Assembly (NCBI RefSeq): GCF_017876405.1
Contig: NZ_JAGINW010000001.1
Span: 3,237,203 to 3,301,202, forward strand
DNA: 64,000 nucleotides
Direction: 5' to 3'
Source: Kibdelosporangium banguiense
GTDB taxonomy: Bacteria > Actinomycetota > Actinomycetes > Mycobacteriales > Pseudonocardiaceae
Shown one piece after another: positions 32,501 through 38,111 of this stretch. The translations under genes were made by a program, and so were the position numbers. The notes under the pieces were generated by a model. The model was given only the letters and a program-made list of their open reading frames with translations. It was not told the origin of the DNA and ran no database searches. Every line of letters starts with the position of its first letter. The stretch's first letter is position 1.

Positions 32501-33104
32501 GCAGATCACGGCGGTCCAGCGGTGGACCGAGCGCGGTCAACGGGTCCACAACCTCACTGTCGACGAGATCCACACCTACTACGTGGTCACCGGCGGCACA
32601 CCGGTCCTAGTCCACAACGTCAAGTGCCCGCAGGGCAAGATCGCGAAGGCGAAGGCGAAGGCGAAGCGGGCGAAGGCGTATGAAAACGCACGCAAGTTCG
32701 ACATCGACGACCCGGCCCTCACCGACGCACAGCGCGATGGCATCCAGAAGCGTTGGAAGGAGCTCAAAAGCAGCTGGTCGAAGGTGGCGAAGGGCGTCAA
32801 GGGCAAGGCGTCCGAGTTCGCCAAGGGCCTGAAGGCGAAGCTGTACGCCAAGCTCAAGGAGCTCTATAACGGGAATCTGGTCTGTGAGAATCCCGAATGC
32901 CAGCGCATATTAAGGCCGCCCACGCAGTCGAAGAAGGGCACCCTCACCGACATCTTGGAAGCGCGGGGTGACCACCGCTTCCCCCACGCGAAGGGTGGCA
33001 AGGGAGTCGAGGGGAACTTCCAGATACTGTGCGTGATCTGCAACGCCATCAAGTCCAAGAAATTCCCCTGGAAGCCGACGGTGCCGCACGCAAAGGGGGC
33101 ATAG
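23547..33104 (+). CDS. Giant exported RHS/YD-repeat polymorphic toxin with LamG, Hint and HNH nuclease tip
   Basis: A 3185-residue protein from the GTG at 23547, which has GGGAG seven bases upstream and is followed by a signal sequence (RPVTLLLVCMVFLSATGDGV). The frame stays open to 23424. In order: beta-rich N-terminal region; DUF6531-like start of the RHS shell (about 750); LamG insert (about 976-1208); some 1300 residues of YD repeats; RHS core (about 2598-2680, GYDPFGE to DPDGHSW); hydrophobic segment (about 2725-2772); Hint domain from Cys2876 to His3023-Asn3024 (VLVHN). The released tip has zinc pairs Cys3113/Cys3118 and Cys3162/Cys3165 around an HNH core (Asp3142-His3143, Asn3166). Family knowledge: the shell encloses the toxin and Hint cuts it free. 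Confidence 0.93.
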   Translation: MIRLARPVTLLLVCMVFLSATGDGVLTSLWPGDANPFGSSAWGVGGSATRPEQRQGSAAGKPHVVTASSGNRTVPQSSRGLYPALDFTRQEAQPVKTLPEAPVTGFDPKLSREVPEARGASHRTYDNPDGSRSTEFSVDPVHYRKPDGSWAPVGTKLTPADGGGWRNTADAVNLRLAEWADARDVATIGLDAEHAISFGLNGATHTAGRADGDTVTYPGALAETDLRLQAKAGSVKEILVLRSPKAPRSFVFPLHLSGLSASMAGGKVVLTDSSGKPRGVIPPGFMNDTGQRPATSTGVRYELVKAGDAPALQVTLDSAWLDAPERVYPVEVDPTVESTIDRGLADTSMVVQGSGTVPGSATLPAGMSGGVPTASYLKFNGLADTLRGQAIFGASLSLYNQGADSCTPRPIGVYPVTEPWTPDGRYSYPGPAVGNALASATFAHRSTPDATGASCPATWENMGLLTAGAALVRQWVTDPAKNNGLSLRASDTDPTAWKSFGGTTSNVQPVLWVTHSDYDAQYDIDNAVPNPPVLETKPGTLKVSVTNTGPATWDPSSVNLTYQVDGSPYRVVAASLAGSVPTNAKVQLDAVIEALPPGSHRLTFTMMHTTGQTGSPFARSLSVTLMVPDGSQVIRDLYPPNGYQAPTLTPQLSTVSNGTAAPGATRTYRFEICDTNAAKAPVNCTSHSAPSRTLQIPANRLRWNRTYQWRAFVSVNGQEGAPSPYSALLTFVPQPKVAALLSSAQAGIAGNAFDPQSGNYTTRATDAVVANAGPALSVLRTYNSLDPRRDSMFGEGWSNRYDMRLTSDPDSSGNVVVTYVNGQQFRFGYNPQDQTYSPPPGRTESLIPNGDGWNLLDGSGTVYQFSASGRLIRITDPSGRSVVLSYDATGTMLTKVQVVTADFGGVGRALSFTWAGGHVTTVTTDPVAAYGADPATASPLIWRYTYERDKLVQVCPPGVTVAPCTRYTYAAGSHYRSVVMDAGPASYWRLGEASGEPTAQSENITNLGVDTGAYHNVALGAPGSLPGTSNTAATFNGTSSWVQLRDNAARAASESTVELWFNATANGSGGPLLGYQDKKLDAGPTSGAPILYLTADKRLVGQFGGIASSNPITTTSPVSVGWNHVVLSSTGAGQTLYLNGVKVGQANDRTVDGTSYVNQIGAAYASAPGSWPGWGTAPSRFFAGAIDEVAVYHYALDQTTVRDHYRAGVTVSNALTTMTTPGGRVAAQVTYNVGLDRVDTYTDSHGGTWRVSEPTVFGGGTDLRRTVEVSDPADRPYPFEYDALTGQLLRSATPLDGSPHTVPTESCAAPSPQDTSFCVVDHGDRDDPITIPGDALAIRSYSYDDRGFLNQFVDETNQTNKLTLDGRGNVTSNTTCRTISECHTTYWTYPATIQDPYDPRNNRPTAKRDARSSGPGDNTYLTSYNYDDKGRVQTKTVAGAGTTTYTYTSKGDLGIPGPSGKLLPAGLVSSVTDGRGETTFYNYYSTGDTASVSSPSGSRVQYDYDGVGRKVRETSYSDTFPGGVATVFGYDGESRQVTVTSPVTVDQVDGTRHQLRITNSYDADGNPTGAETKDLLTGDPARDTDVSYDEHGNPWNVVDAEDNETTFEFDRFGNKTSERDGNGRHFDYSYNARNQVTEKRLRKGSGAPATADADVVLDSYAYDQEGVLVSHTDAMGRTTRYTHYNDGLLFQKILQNFHGPDGTVRDFVLEENTYDGVGNRTRQVTADRTRTTDNTYDSASRVASTVDDPGGLKRKTAYTYDPNGNVTGVTRSGLDLQPSGAPVTRVTRMTYDDGGNLVRQEVTGDGDTRVTTHTYDQRGLLTGTTDPRGNAGGDPAAYTTTYQNDELGRQVRTTKPSVTAETFGRTPTTTRPTITVGYNAFGEAVANRDESGNVRSASYDRLGQLVAERAPAYTSVGANSPIVPTTRVTYDRVGNLVQTVDPLNHVSNFTYDALDRVITADGPGATDAERALYSYTYALSGEILSQTDPVGAVTTVTYDDLDRVITKTDVERNAGNSNFTTTFQYDPAGNLTRTTTPGGVVTTTSYSNADEPLMTASAGTASTFRYDFLGRRVSERLGPQDQKPDSVYRTATATYDQSGQVTTQTDYDTDGTTPLRTRTSTYDKAGNRVRATDAYKHPVTFTYDAANRLVTQQEKVSGPDEGNPNDPGPLNWIEISFGYDAAGNRTRATDGRGNATFTTFNALNLPESVIEPATRAHPDLADRAWTTSYDARGAAVRLTAPGGVVRTRTYDAGGRMVAEDGTGGDSSKTPEAHRTLTYDTAGQLVGVNTPSGDNKFTYNDRGDLVVAAGPSGTASFRYNADDQILDRVDASGSASFTYMEGRLSTATHTGTGTIQRFGYNGTGNLETIDYGQGRVRTFRYDVLGRLTSDTLGNPRGGRGISTTYTYDLNDRITTRIAAGTTQPGTSTYTHDQIGRLTSWVDELGNNTAYTWDNAGNRLQAGRKLAVFDERNRLLTDGDYIYEYTSRGTLSSRSSSGKVDEYLFDAFDRMVGAGVATYTYDGLDRAASHSGQAFTYAGLSDDPIADGTEKYSRMPDGELLGVTRDDDKRPWLAVTDQHGDVVTGFDAGASALRFTNSTGYDPFGEVLYRRGATSRVGFQGDWTDPATELVNMGARWANPGAGAFASRDSIDDLETGGPSVRANRYTYGGADPIDAVDPDGHSWFSRAWNTVKGAANTVADTAKSAEHKVADAASTAAIWVADHQADIAGIAVNILVNVGCDAVVGESVVGVVGCAALAGVAGSLTHDLIEGGHTPNEMLRNALVEGAINGASAGVLDGMGSLVSSAIRKAAGGAATAGETAVRDVAEAAARDAEAGAAKAGADSAAESAAADSAAGGAESEAADAADVADAAEPEECNSFAPDTPVLMADGSQKQISRIQPGEQVMATDPTTGRTAGREVTDTIVGQGDKNLVRITVDTDGAAGEATGTVVATDAHPFWVQERNAWVDATDLRPGELLRTSAGTYVQITAVQRWTERGQRVHNLTVDEIHTYYVVTGGTPVLVHNVKCPQGKIAKAKAKAKRAKAYENARKFDIDDPALTDAQRDGIQKRWKELKSSWSKVAKGVKGKASEFAKGLKAKLYAKLKELYNGNLVCENPECQRILRPPTQSKKGTLTDILEARGDHRFPHAKGGKGVEGNFQILCVICNAIKSKKFPWKPTVPHAKGA

Positions 33105-33110
33105 CGGACG

Positions 33111-33653
33111 TTGTCAAATCCCGGGGCCCCGGATCCAGGCAGTTGTCCACAGGCACCCGGTTGTCCACAACTTGATCTTCACGACCTGGTCGGGCGGCAT
33201 GCGATCCACGAACGTGGAGGCATGCCGCTGCTGACCGAAGCCACCGAGGCGCTCCGCCTCGCCGGGCCAGATGCCGTCCTGACCAGCCACACCGCCGCGT
33301 ACCTCTATGGCTGCCACGCGGCCGACCAAGTCCCGATACACGTCCTCGTTCGTGACCACCGCCGCGTGCGCTCCAGGCCCGGCCTGGAGGTACATCACGG
33401 CAGCTTCGCGCAACGGGACGTGGAGACGTTCTACGGGCTCAAGGTGCTCTCGTTCGAGCACGCACTGGCCGAGGTGCTGTGCCGAGGGGATCCGTTCACC
33501 GCGATCGCGTGCTTGGAGCAAGCGCTTGCGAGGGTGCCGTGCCGCCGAGGTTTCACCGAACGGGTGATCTTGGCCGTGCGTACTCGCGCCGACCCACGTG
33601 GCCGGCGCGAGGCCGAGCTGGTACTCAGGGGCCGATGCCTTGGCATGGCCTGA
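33111..33653 (+). pseudogene. AbiEi/DUF559-like protein, C-terminally truncated
   Basis: A 180-codon frame starting with TTG six bases after the RHS stop. From about residue 22 it follows the actinobacterial family with an AbiEi-like N-terminal part: DLVGRHAIHERGGMPLLTEA, EALRLAGPDAVLTSHTAAYLYGC and FEHALAEVLCRGDPFTAIACLEQAL. In relatives a C-terminal nuclease-like (DUF559) domain follows RGRREAEL; here the frame stops 10 residues later, so that domain is gone. The 3' end overlaps the cyclotransferase gene tail to tail by 29 bases. Position makes it a formal immunity candidate, but family and truncation argue for a decayed gene. The start is uncertain. Confidence 0.6.
33143..33169 (+). repeat. 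Two TTGTCCACA (DnaA-box-like) direct repeats
   Basis: TTGTCCACA occurs at 33143-33151 and 33161-33169, both within GGTTGTCCACA or CAGTTGTCCACA contexts and 18 bases apart. The sequence equals the actinomycete DnaA-box consensus. The boxes lie inside the 5' part of the AbiEi-like frame, so they may be coding coincidence or a DnaA titration pair. No origin features are nearby. Confidence 0.4.
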
Positions 33654-34074
33654 TGCGCAGGTCGGCGACGTAGTCAGCGGGCGCGCCCGCGGCTTCCGCC
33701 GCGTCGGCCACCACACCGAGGTACCGGGCCGAGGGCAGGCCGCCTTCGTAGGCGTCCAGCACATACAGCCAGGCCACGACCGAGCCTTCCAGGGTCTGCA
33801 CACGCAGGCGGATCTTCTTGTAGAGGCCCAGCGCGCCCTCCCACCTGTCCAGGCGGGACTCGTCACGCGGGCTCACGTCATAGAGCACCGCGAACACCTG
33901 CGATTCGGGGTCCTCGACGATGGTCGCGAGGGCACCCTCCCAGCCGAGGTCCTCGCCTCCGAAGGTCAGGCGCCAGCCGACGAGCCACCCGGTACCCGCC
34001 ATCGGCGAATAGGGCGCTCGCTCGAGCATCTGGCTGGGATCCATGTTGGACCCGTAAGCGGCGTAGAGCGGCAC
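33625..34074 (-). CDS. Gamma-glutamylcyclotransferase-like protein
   Basis: A 149-residue BtrG/AIG2-fold protein. The hallmark loop YAAYGSNM occurs at residues 4-11, and FGGEDLGWEGALATIVEDP and LYDVSPRDESRLDRWEG follow, the latter with the conserved glutamate. The family converts gamma-glutamyl amines or dipeptides to 5-oxoproline; the true substrate here is unknown. The GTG at 34074 is chosen because the family begins at (M)PLYAAYGSN, although the frame is open upstream. It is divergent from lpdA, the same arrangement as Rv3304/Rv3303c in Mycobacterium tuberculosis. Confidence 0.83.
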   Translation of the reverse strand: MPLYAAYGSNMDPSQMLERAPYSPMAGTGWLVGWRLTFGGEDLGWEGALATIVEDPESQVFAVLYDVSPRDESRLDRWEGALGLYKKIRLRVQTLEGSVVAWLYVLDAYEGGLPSARYLGVVADAAEAAGAPADYVADLRIRPCQGIGP

Positions 34075-34177
34075 GACGGACAGCGTAGCGACCCGACACA
34101 TCCCCCGACGGGATGCGCCTCGGGGAGTCACGCGTACGGTTGAGCTCGACCAGCTAGTGCGGTACAGGAGGAGCCCG

Positions 34178-35581
34178 TTGACCCGGATCGTGATCATGGG
34201 GGGCGGCGTCGGCGGCTACGAGGCTGCGCTGGTCGCAGCGCAGCACGGCGCCGACGTCACGATTGTCGAGCGCGACGGCCTTGGTGGCGCGTGCGTGCTC
34301 TATGACTGTGTCCCGTCCAAGACGTTCATTGCCTCGGCTGGTGCGCGTTCGGCCTTCCGCAACGCTGATGAGCTGGGGATTCGTACCAACGCCGAGGAAG
34401 CGATCGTCGAGGTTCCGGTGGTGCACGGGCGTGTCCGTGGCCTGGCGCTGGCGCAGTCGGCCGACATCAGGGCGCGGCTGCAGCGGGAGGGCGTTCGCCT
34501 GATCGCGGGCGTGGCGAGGTTCGTCGACGAGCAGCCGGGACTGGCCGCGCACCGGATCGGGGTCACGCCGCTCAGCGGCGAGCCCGAGGTGCTCGGCGCC
34601 GATGTGACGCTGATCGCAACGGGCGCGACCCCGCGTGTCCTGCCCGGCGCGGTGCCGGACGGCGAGCGGATCCTCGACTGGCGTCAGCTCTACGACCTGA
34701 CCGAGCTGCCTGAGCACCTGGTGGTCGTCGGCTCCGGTGTGACCGGCGCGGAGTTCGCCTCCGCGTACACCGAGATGGGCGTGAAGGTCTCCGTGGTCTC
34801 CAGCCGGGACCGTGTGCTCCCGCACGAGGACGCCGACGCAGCTGCCGTCCTGGAGGATGCGTTCGCCGAGCGCGGCACCACTCTGTACAAGCACGCTCGC
34901 GCCGAGAAGGTCGAGCGCGTGAAGGACGGCGTGGTGGTTCACCTGGCGGACGGCCGCAAGATCGAGGCCAGCCACGCACTGATGACTGTCGGCTCGGTGC
35001 CCAACACCACCGACATCGGTCTGGAGAAGGTCGGCATCCAGCCAGGACCTGGCGGATTCATCTCCGTCGACCGCGTGTCGCGGACAGGCGTCCCCGGCGT
35101 GTACGCGGCGGGCGACTGCACGGGCGTGCTGATGCTCGCGTCGGTCGCGGGCATGCAGGGCCGGATCGCGATGTGGCACGCGCTCGGTGAGGGCGTCGCG
35201 CCGATCCGTCTCAAGACTGTCGCCGCGAACGTCTTCACGCACCCGGAGATCGCCACGGTCGGTATCAGCCAGCAGGCCATCGACTCGGGTGAGGTGCCCG
35301 CGCGCACGATCATGTTGCCGCTGGCGACCAACGCCCGCGCCAAAATGGAAGGACTGCGCCGCGGTTTCGTGAAGCTGTTCTGCCGTCCCGCGACAGGTGT
35401 GGTCATCGGCGGTGTCGTCGTGGCGCCGTCCGCGAGCGAACTGATCCTGCCGATCGCGATCGCCGTGCAGAATCAGCTGACAGTCGAGCACCTGGCTCTG
35501 ACGTTCTCGGTGTACCCGTCTTTGTCCGGCTCGATCACCGAAGCCGGCCGGCGGCTCATGCGGCATGACGACTTGGACTAA
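34178..35581 (+). CDS. lpdA: NAD(P)H-quinone dehydrogenase, lipoamide dehydrogenase-like (LpdA)
   Basis: A 467-residue two-dinucleotide flavoprotein. FAD loop GGGVGGYEA (8-16), NAD loop VVGSGVTGAEFASAY and the YAAGDCTG FAD segment are clear. Its close match to mycobacterial LpdA (ITEAGRRLMRHDDLD ending; no HPxxxE dyad, with YPSLSGSITEA instead) supports quinone rather than lipoamide reduction. Unlike M. tuberculosis LpdA it keeps both cysteines of the CxxxxC redox pair, Cys39 and Cys44. The TTG start at 34178 is fixed by AGGAGG six bases upstream. In mycobacteria the gene neighbours glpD2; here glpD is 5 kb away. Confidence 0.92.
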   Translation: MTRIVIMGGGVGGYEAALVAAQHGADVTIVERDGLGGACVLYDCVPSKTFIASAGARSAFRNADELGIRTNAEEAIVEVPVVHGRVRGLALAQSADIRARLQREGVRLIAGVARFVDEQPGLAAHRIGVTPLSGEPEVLGADVTLIATGATPRVLPGAVPDGERILDWRQLYDLTELPEHLVVVGSGVTGAEFASAYTEMGVKVSVVSSRDRVLPHEDADAAAVLEDAFAERGTTLYKHARAEKVERVKDGVVVHLADGRKIEASHALMTVGSVPNTTDIGLEKVGIQPGPGGFISVDRVSRTGVPGVYAAGDCTGVLMLASVAGMQGRIAMWHALGEGVAPIRLKTVAANVFTHPEIATVGISQQAIDSGEVPARTIMLPLATNARAKMEGLRRGFVKLFCRPATGVVIGGVVVAPSASELILPIAIAVQNQLTVEHLALTFSVYPSLSGSITEAGRRLMRHDDLD

Positions 35582-35589
35582 GTAGACGT

Positions 35590-35622
35590 TCGTGGCCGAC
35601 TGAGGTTGAGTGCCGGCCACGA
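35590..35622 (+). terminator. Hairpin terminator after lpdA
   Basis: Arms TCGTGGCCG (35590-35598) and CGGCCACGA (35614-35622) with a 15-base loop, nine bases after the lpdA stop. Confidence 0.65.
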
Positions 35623-35719
35623 GATCTGCGTCGCAAAATTGAAGGCAACTGCGAGACCGGGGCTGGGCGTGTAGTCCGCGAAGGCATTGAACCCGCCCTA
35701 TTCATTGAAAGGTCTCCGC

Positions 35720-36088
35720 ATGCGTATTCGTTCCATCCTGGCCGGTCTCGCGATCGGCGTGGGCGCGCTTGTGCTGTCGTCCCCGGTTGCCTTCGCGGAC
35801 ACCAACCCCAAGGAAACCACCACCTCTCCCGTCCCCACGTCCACGCGCGTGCGCACACCCGTGGCGCCCAGCCAGCGCCCTGCCGCTGACGTTGCCACGC
35901 CCGAGGCCCGCCCCGCGGAGGGGACGCCGGACCGTCCGCGGATCAAGCCCAAGGGCGCGCCTGAGACCGGCGCCGGCATGGAGGACGCGTCGTCCAACAC
36001 CGGTATGTACGTCATAGGTGGCGTCGGTCTGGTCGCGCTGGCCGGCGGCGGCACCCTGGCGGTGCGCCGGACGCGGAAGCAGAGCTGA
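35720..36088 (+). CDS. Small surface protein with sortase-like sorting signal
   Basis: A 122-residue exported protein. Signal peptide about residues 1-27 (VAFA-D), then a Thr/Pro/Arg-rich low-complexity region, APETG at 80-84, a helix (about 97-114, MYVIGGVGLVALAGGG) and basic tail RRTRKQS. This is the layout of a cell-wall sorting signal with xPxTG in place of LPxTG, although 12 residues separate the motif from the helix. The ATG at 35720 has AAAGG seven bases upstream. A class F sortase gene starts six bases after its stop, so the pair probably work together. It could alternatively remain a single-pass membrane protein. Confidence 0.75.
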   Translation: MRIRSILAGLAIGVGALVLSSPVAFADTNPKETTTSPVPTSTRVRTPVAPSQRPAADVATPEARPAEGTPDRPRIKPKGAPETGAGMEDASSNTGMYVIGGVGLVALAGGGTLAVRRTRKQS

Positions 36089-36094
36089 TCGCCG

Positions 36095-36700
36095 ATGCGG
36101 AAATGGCTCGGTAGCGCGGTTCTCCTGCTCGTCCTGGCTGGCTGCAGCAGCCCGGACAATCCGCCGACGGTGCCTGCGCCGGACGCGCCCGGCGCAGCCG
36201 GACAGGCACCCCCAGCGGCCAAGAACGCGGCCGCGTTACCGGCCTCTGTACCGACGGAGATCTCGATTCCCAAGATCGGCGCCAAGTCCTCGTTGATCCC
36301 GCTCGGGTTGAACGCCGACGAGACCATCCAGGTCCCGTCGGTCGACCAACCCATGCAGGCAGGCTGGTACGAGAAGGCATCGACGCCGGGCGAAGCCGGC
36401 CCCGCGGTGATCCTCGGCCACGTGGACGGCCACAAGAAACCGGGAATCTTCTTCCGGCTCAAGGAAATGGCCGCCGGGGACGAGGTCCTGGTGTCCCGTC
36501 AGGACGGTTCGACCGCGCGTTTCAAGGTCACGCGGGTCGAACAGATATCCAAAAAGGACTTCCCGACCGACGCGGTCTACGGCGACACCGTAAGTCCCGA
36601 GCTCCGGCTGATCACCTGTGGCGGCGTGTTCGACCACACCGCCAAGAGCTACAAGGACAACATCATCGTGTTCGCCTCCTTCGTCCCTGGTCAGGCCTAG
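36095..36700 (+). CDS. Class F sortase, lipoprotein form
   Basis: A 201-residue transpeptidase. Signal with lipobox LAGC (Cys17), proline/alanine linker, then the sortase barrel from about residue 52 (PTEISIPKIGAKSSLIPLGL). Catalytic His109 (ILGHVDG) and Cys175 (LITCGG) are present. The FDR segment that follows in most class F enzymes reads FDHTAKSYKDN, so the canonical arginine is not obvious; His181, Lys184 or Lys187 stand there. It acts on the outer membrane face, cutting after Thr in xPxTG-type signals. The substrate candidate is the gene directly upstream. Confidence 0.87.
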   Translation: MRKWLGSAVLLLVLAGCSSPDNPPTVPAPDAPGAAGQAPPAAKNAAALPASVPTEISIPKIGAKSSLIPLGLNADETIQVPSVDQPMQAGWYEKASTPGEAGPAVILGHVDGHKKPGIFFRLKEMAAGDEVLVSRQDGSTARFKVTRVEQISKKDFPTDAVYGDTVSPELRLITCGGVFDHTAKSYKDNIIVFASFVPGQA

Positions 36701-37573
36701 CTAATCCTCCTGCTGACGGGTTTTCGGCGGGCCCTGGTCGACGCGGCGCCTGATGGCGTCGATGTCCTCCAGGAGCTCGCCGAAAGGCATGCGTTCGTCC
36801 CACCAGGTCACGCCCGCCTCGGACAACTCCTCGATGAGCGGCCATGCGCCGGCCGGACTGGAACCACCCACGACGAAGTCGAACGGCTCGTCGGCAAGCC
36901 CCGCATCGGCGCGCGCACTGCGTAAGAAGGCGCCCGCGGCAGTCACCTCATGCATCGGCGGCGGCTCCGCCTGCCAGGCACCGGTCATGATCGGAATGGC
37001 GCCGTCCCAGCGGGCCGCCCGGCGCATCGGCGGCATGTTGGGCCATCGCCCGCCGACCCAGATCGGGACGCGCGGGCGTTGCACCGGAGTCGGGCGGAAC
37101 ATCACGTCCCGGACCGTGAAGTGCTTGCCTTCGTAGGTGGTCCGTTCGCCGGACCAGAGCCTGTCCAGCACAGCCAGGCCCTCGTCGAGGCGTTCGGCCA
37201 GTACCCGGCGGGACGTGGGCTCACCGAAGGCGCCGTACTCGTCGTCGACCGGGTCGCCGAGACCGGCCCCGAGAATCATCCGGCCGCCGGTGAGCCGGTC
37301 GAGCGTGGTGACCTCACGGGCGAGCTTCTGCGGACGCCTGCGGGCGACCGGAGTGATCATCGTGCCGAGCCGGATCCGGCTGGTGACCAGGGCAGCGGCG
37401 GTGAGCAGGATCCAGGGGTCGGCGATCTCCCGGACCAGGCGCTTCTCGTGGACCATGTGGTCCCAGACGAACAGGGCGTCCCAGCCCGCGTGTTCGACGG
37501 CCTGGGCCAGCACGGCCACGGCCTCCGGGTCGGCGAAGTCGCCGAAGTTGGGGATGCTCACCGAGAATCGCAT
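36701..37573 (-). CDS. LLM-class (F420-type) oxidoreductase
   Basis: A 290-residue luciferase-like TIM-barrel flavin/F420 enzyme. It begins with the typical MRFSVSIPNFGDFADP strand, and has GWDALFVWDHMV, SRIRLGTMITPVARRRPQKLAREVTTLDRLTGGR and LGAGLG, all diagnostic of actinobacterial LLM oxidoreductases. F420 is the likelier cofactor in this lineage, but FMN cannot be excluded. Convergent with the sortase gene, with adjacent stop codons. The substrate is unknown. Confidence 0.9.
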   Translation of the reverse strand: MRFSVSIPNFGDFADPEAVAVLAQAVEHAGWDALFVWDHMVHEKRLVREIADPWILLTAAALVTSRIRLGTMITPVARRRPQKLAREVTTLDRLTGGRMILGAGLGDPVDDEYGAFGEPTSRRVLAERLDEGLAVLDRLWSGERTTYEGKHFTVRDVMFRPTPVQRPRVPIWVGGRWPNMPPMRRAARWDGAIPIMTGAWQAEPPPMHEVTAAGAFLRSARADAGLADEPFDFVVGGSSPAGAWPLIEELSEAGVTWWDERMPFGELLEDIDAIRRRVDQGPPKTRQQED

Positions 37574-37622
37574 GCCTCACACCATGCACCCACCCACCGA
37601 CAAAAATGCCAGACTGGGTCTT

Positions 37623-38063
37623 ATGACCGCCCGCACGTTGCTGATTCTCCGGCACGCCAGCGCCGCCGACGTGCCCGGCACAGCCGACGTGGAACGCCCG
37701 CTGACCCCGCTCGGCCGCACCGAGGCGACCCACGTCGGCCGGCAGATCGCCGCGATGCACCCGGACCACGTGTTCTGCTCCCCAGCCCGCCGGACCCGCC
37801 AGACCTGGGACCAGATCAGCGCGCAACTGAAGGCCCAGCCCACAATCGACTTCGAACCAGGCCTCTATCAAGCCGGCCCGGACACCCTGCGCGAGCAGGT
37901 CTGGCAAACCCCCGACGAGGCCACAACCCTGCTGTTGATCGGCCACAACCCCGCAGTACACGAACTGGCCTGGCAACTACTGGGAAACCAAGCCCCACAA
38001 CACTTCCCACCCGCCTCACTGGCCGTGGTGCGATTCCCCGGCAAGTGGACCGACCTGCCATGA
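37623..38063 (+). CDS. SixA-like histidine phosphatase
   Basis: A 146-residue branch-2 histidine phosphatase. The phospho-accepting motif LRHASA (residues 9-14), CSPARRTRQTW (arginine pocket) and LLIGHNPAVHELAW (second histidine) are all present. SixA-type enzymes dephosphorylate phosphohistidine proteins or small phosphoesters. The ATG at 37623 starts exactly at the first strand; the frame continues open upstream but without family similarity. Divergent from the LLM gene with 49 bases between, which must hold both promoters. Confidence 0.87.
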   Translation: MTARTLLILRHASAADVPGTADVERPLTPLGRTEATHVGRQIAAMHPDHVFCSPARRTRQTWDQISAQLKAQPTIDFEPGLYQAGPDTLREQVWQTPDEATTLLLIGHNPAVHELAWQLLGNQAPQHFPPASLAVVRFPGKWTDLP

Positions 38064-38068
38064 CAGCC

Positions 38069-38098
38069 GGTTCCCACCACGTCACCGTGGTGGGAACC
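38069..38098. terminator. Bidirectional hairpin terminator
   Basis: Perfect 13-base stem GGTTCCCACCACG (38069-38081) and CGTGGTGGGAACC (38086-38098) with a TCAC loop, between the convergent SixA-like and glpK genes. Confidence 0.85.
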
Positions 38099-38111
38099 AG
38101 CCTGACGGTGC

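Noticed and set aside
23547..33104. CRISPR-like or tandem DNA repeat in the YD region
   Set aside because: Repeats are at protein level (GxxxxxxYDxxGxL) with varied DNA and irregular spacing; no direct repeat array is visible.
33143..33169. Replication origin at the DnaA-box pair
   Set aside because: Only two boxes, no AT-rich unwinding element, and no dnaA or dnaN gene nearby.
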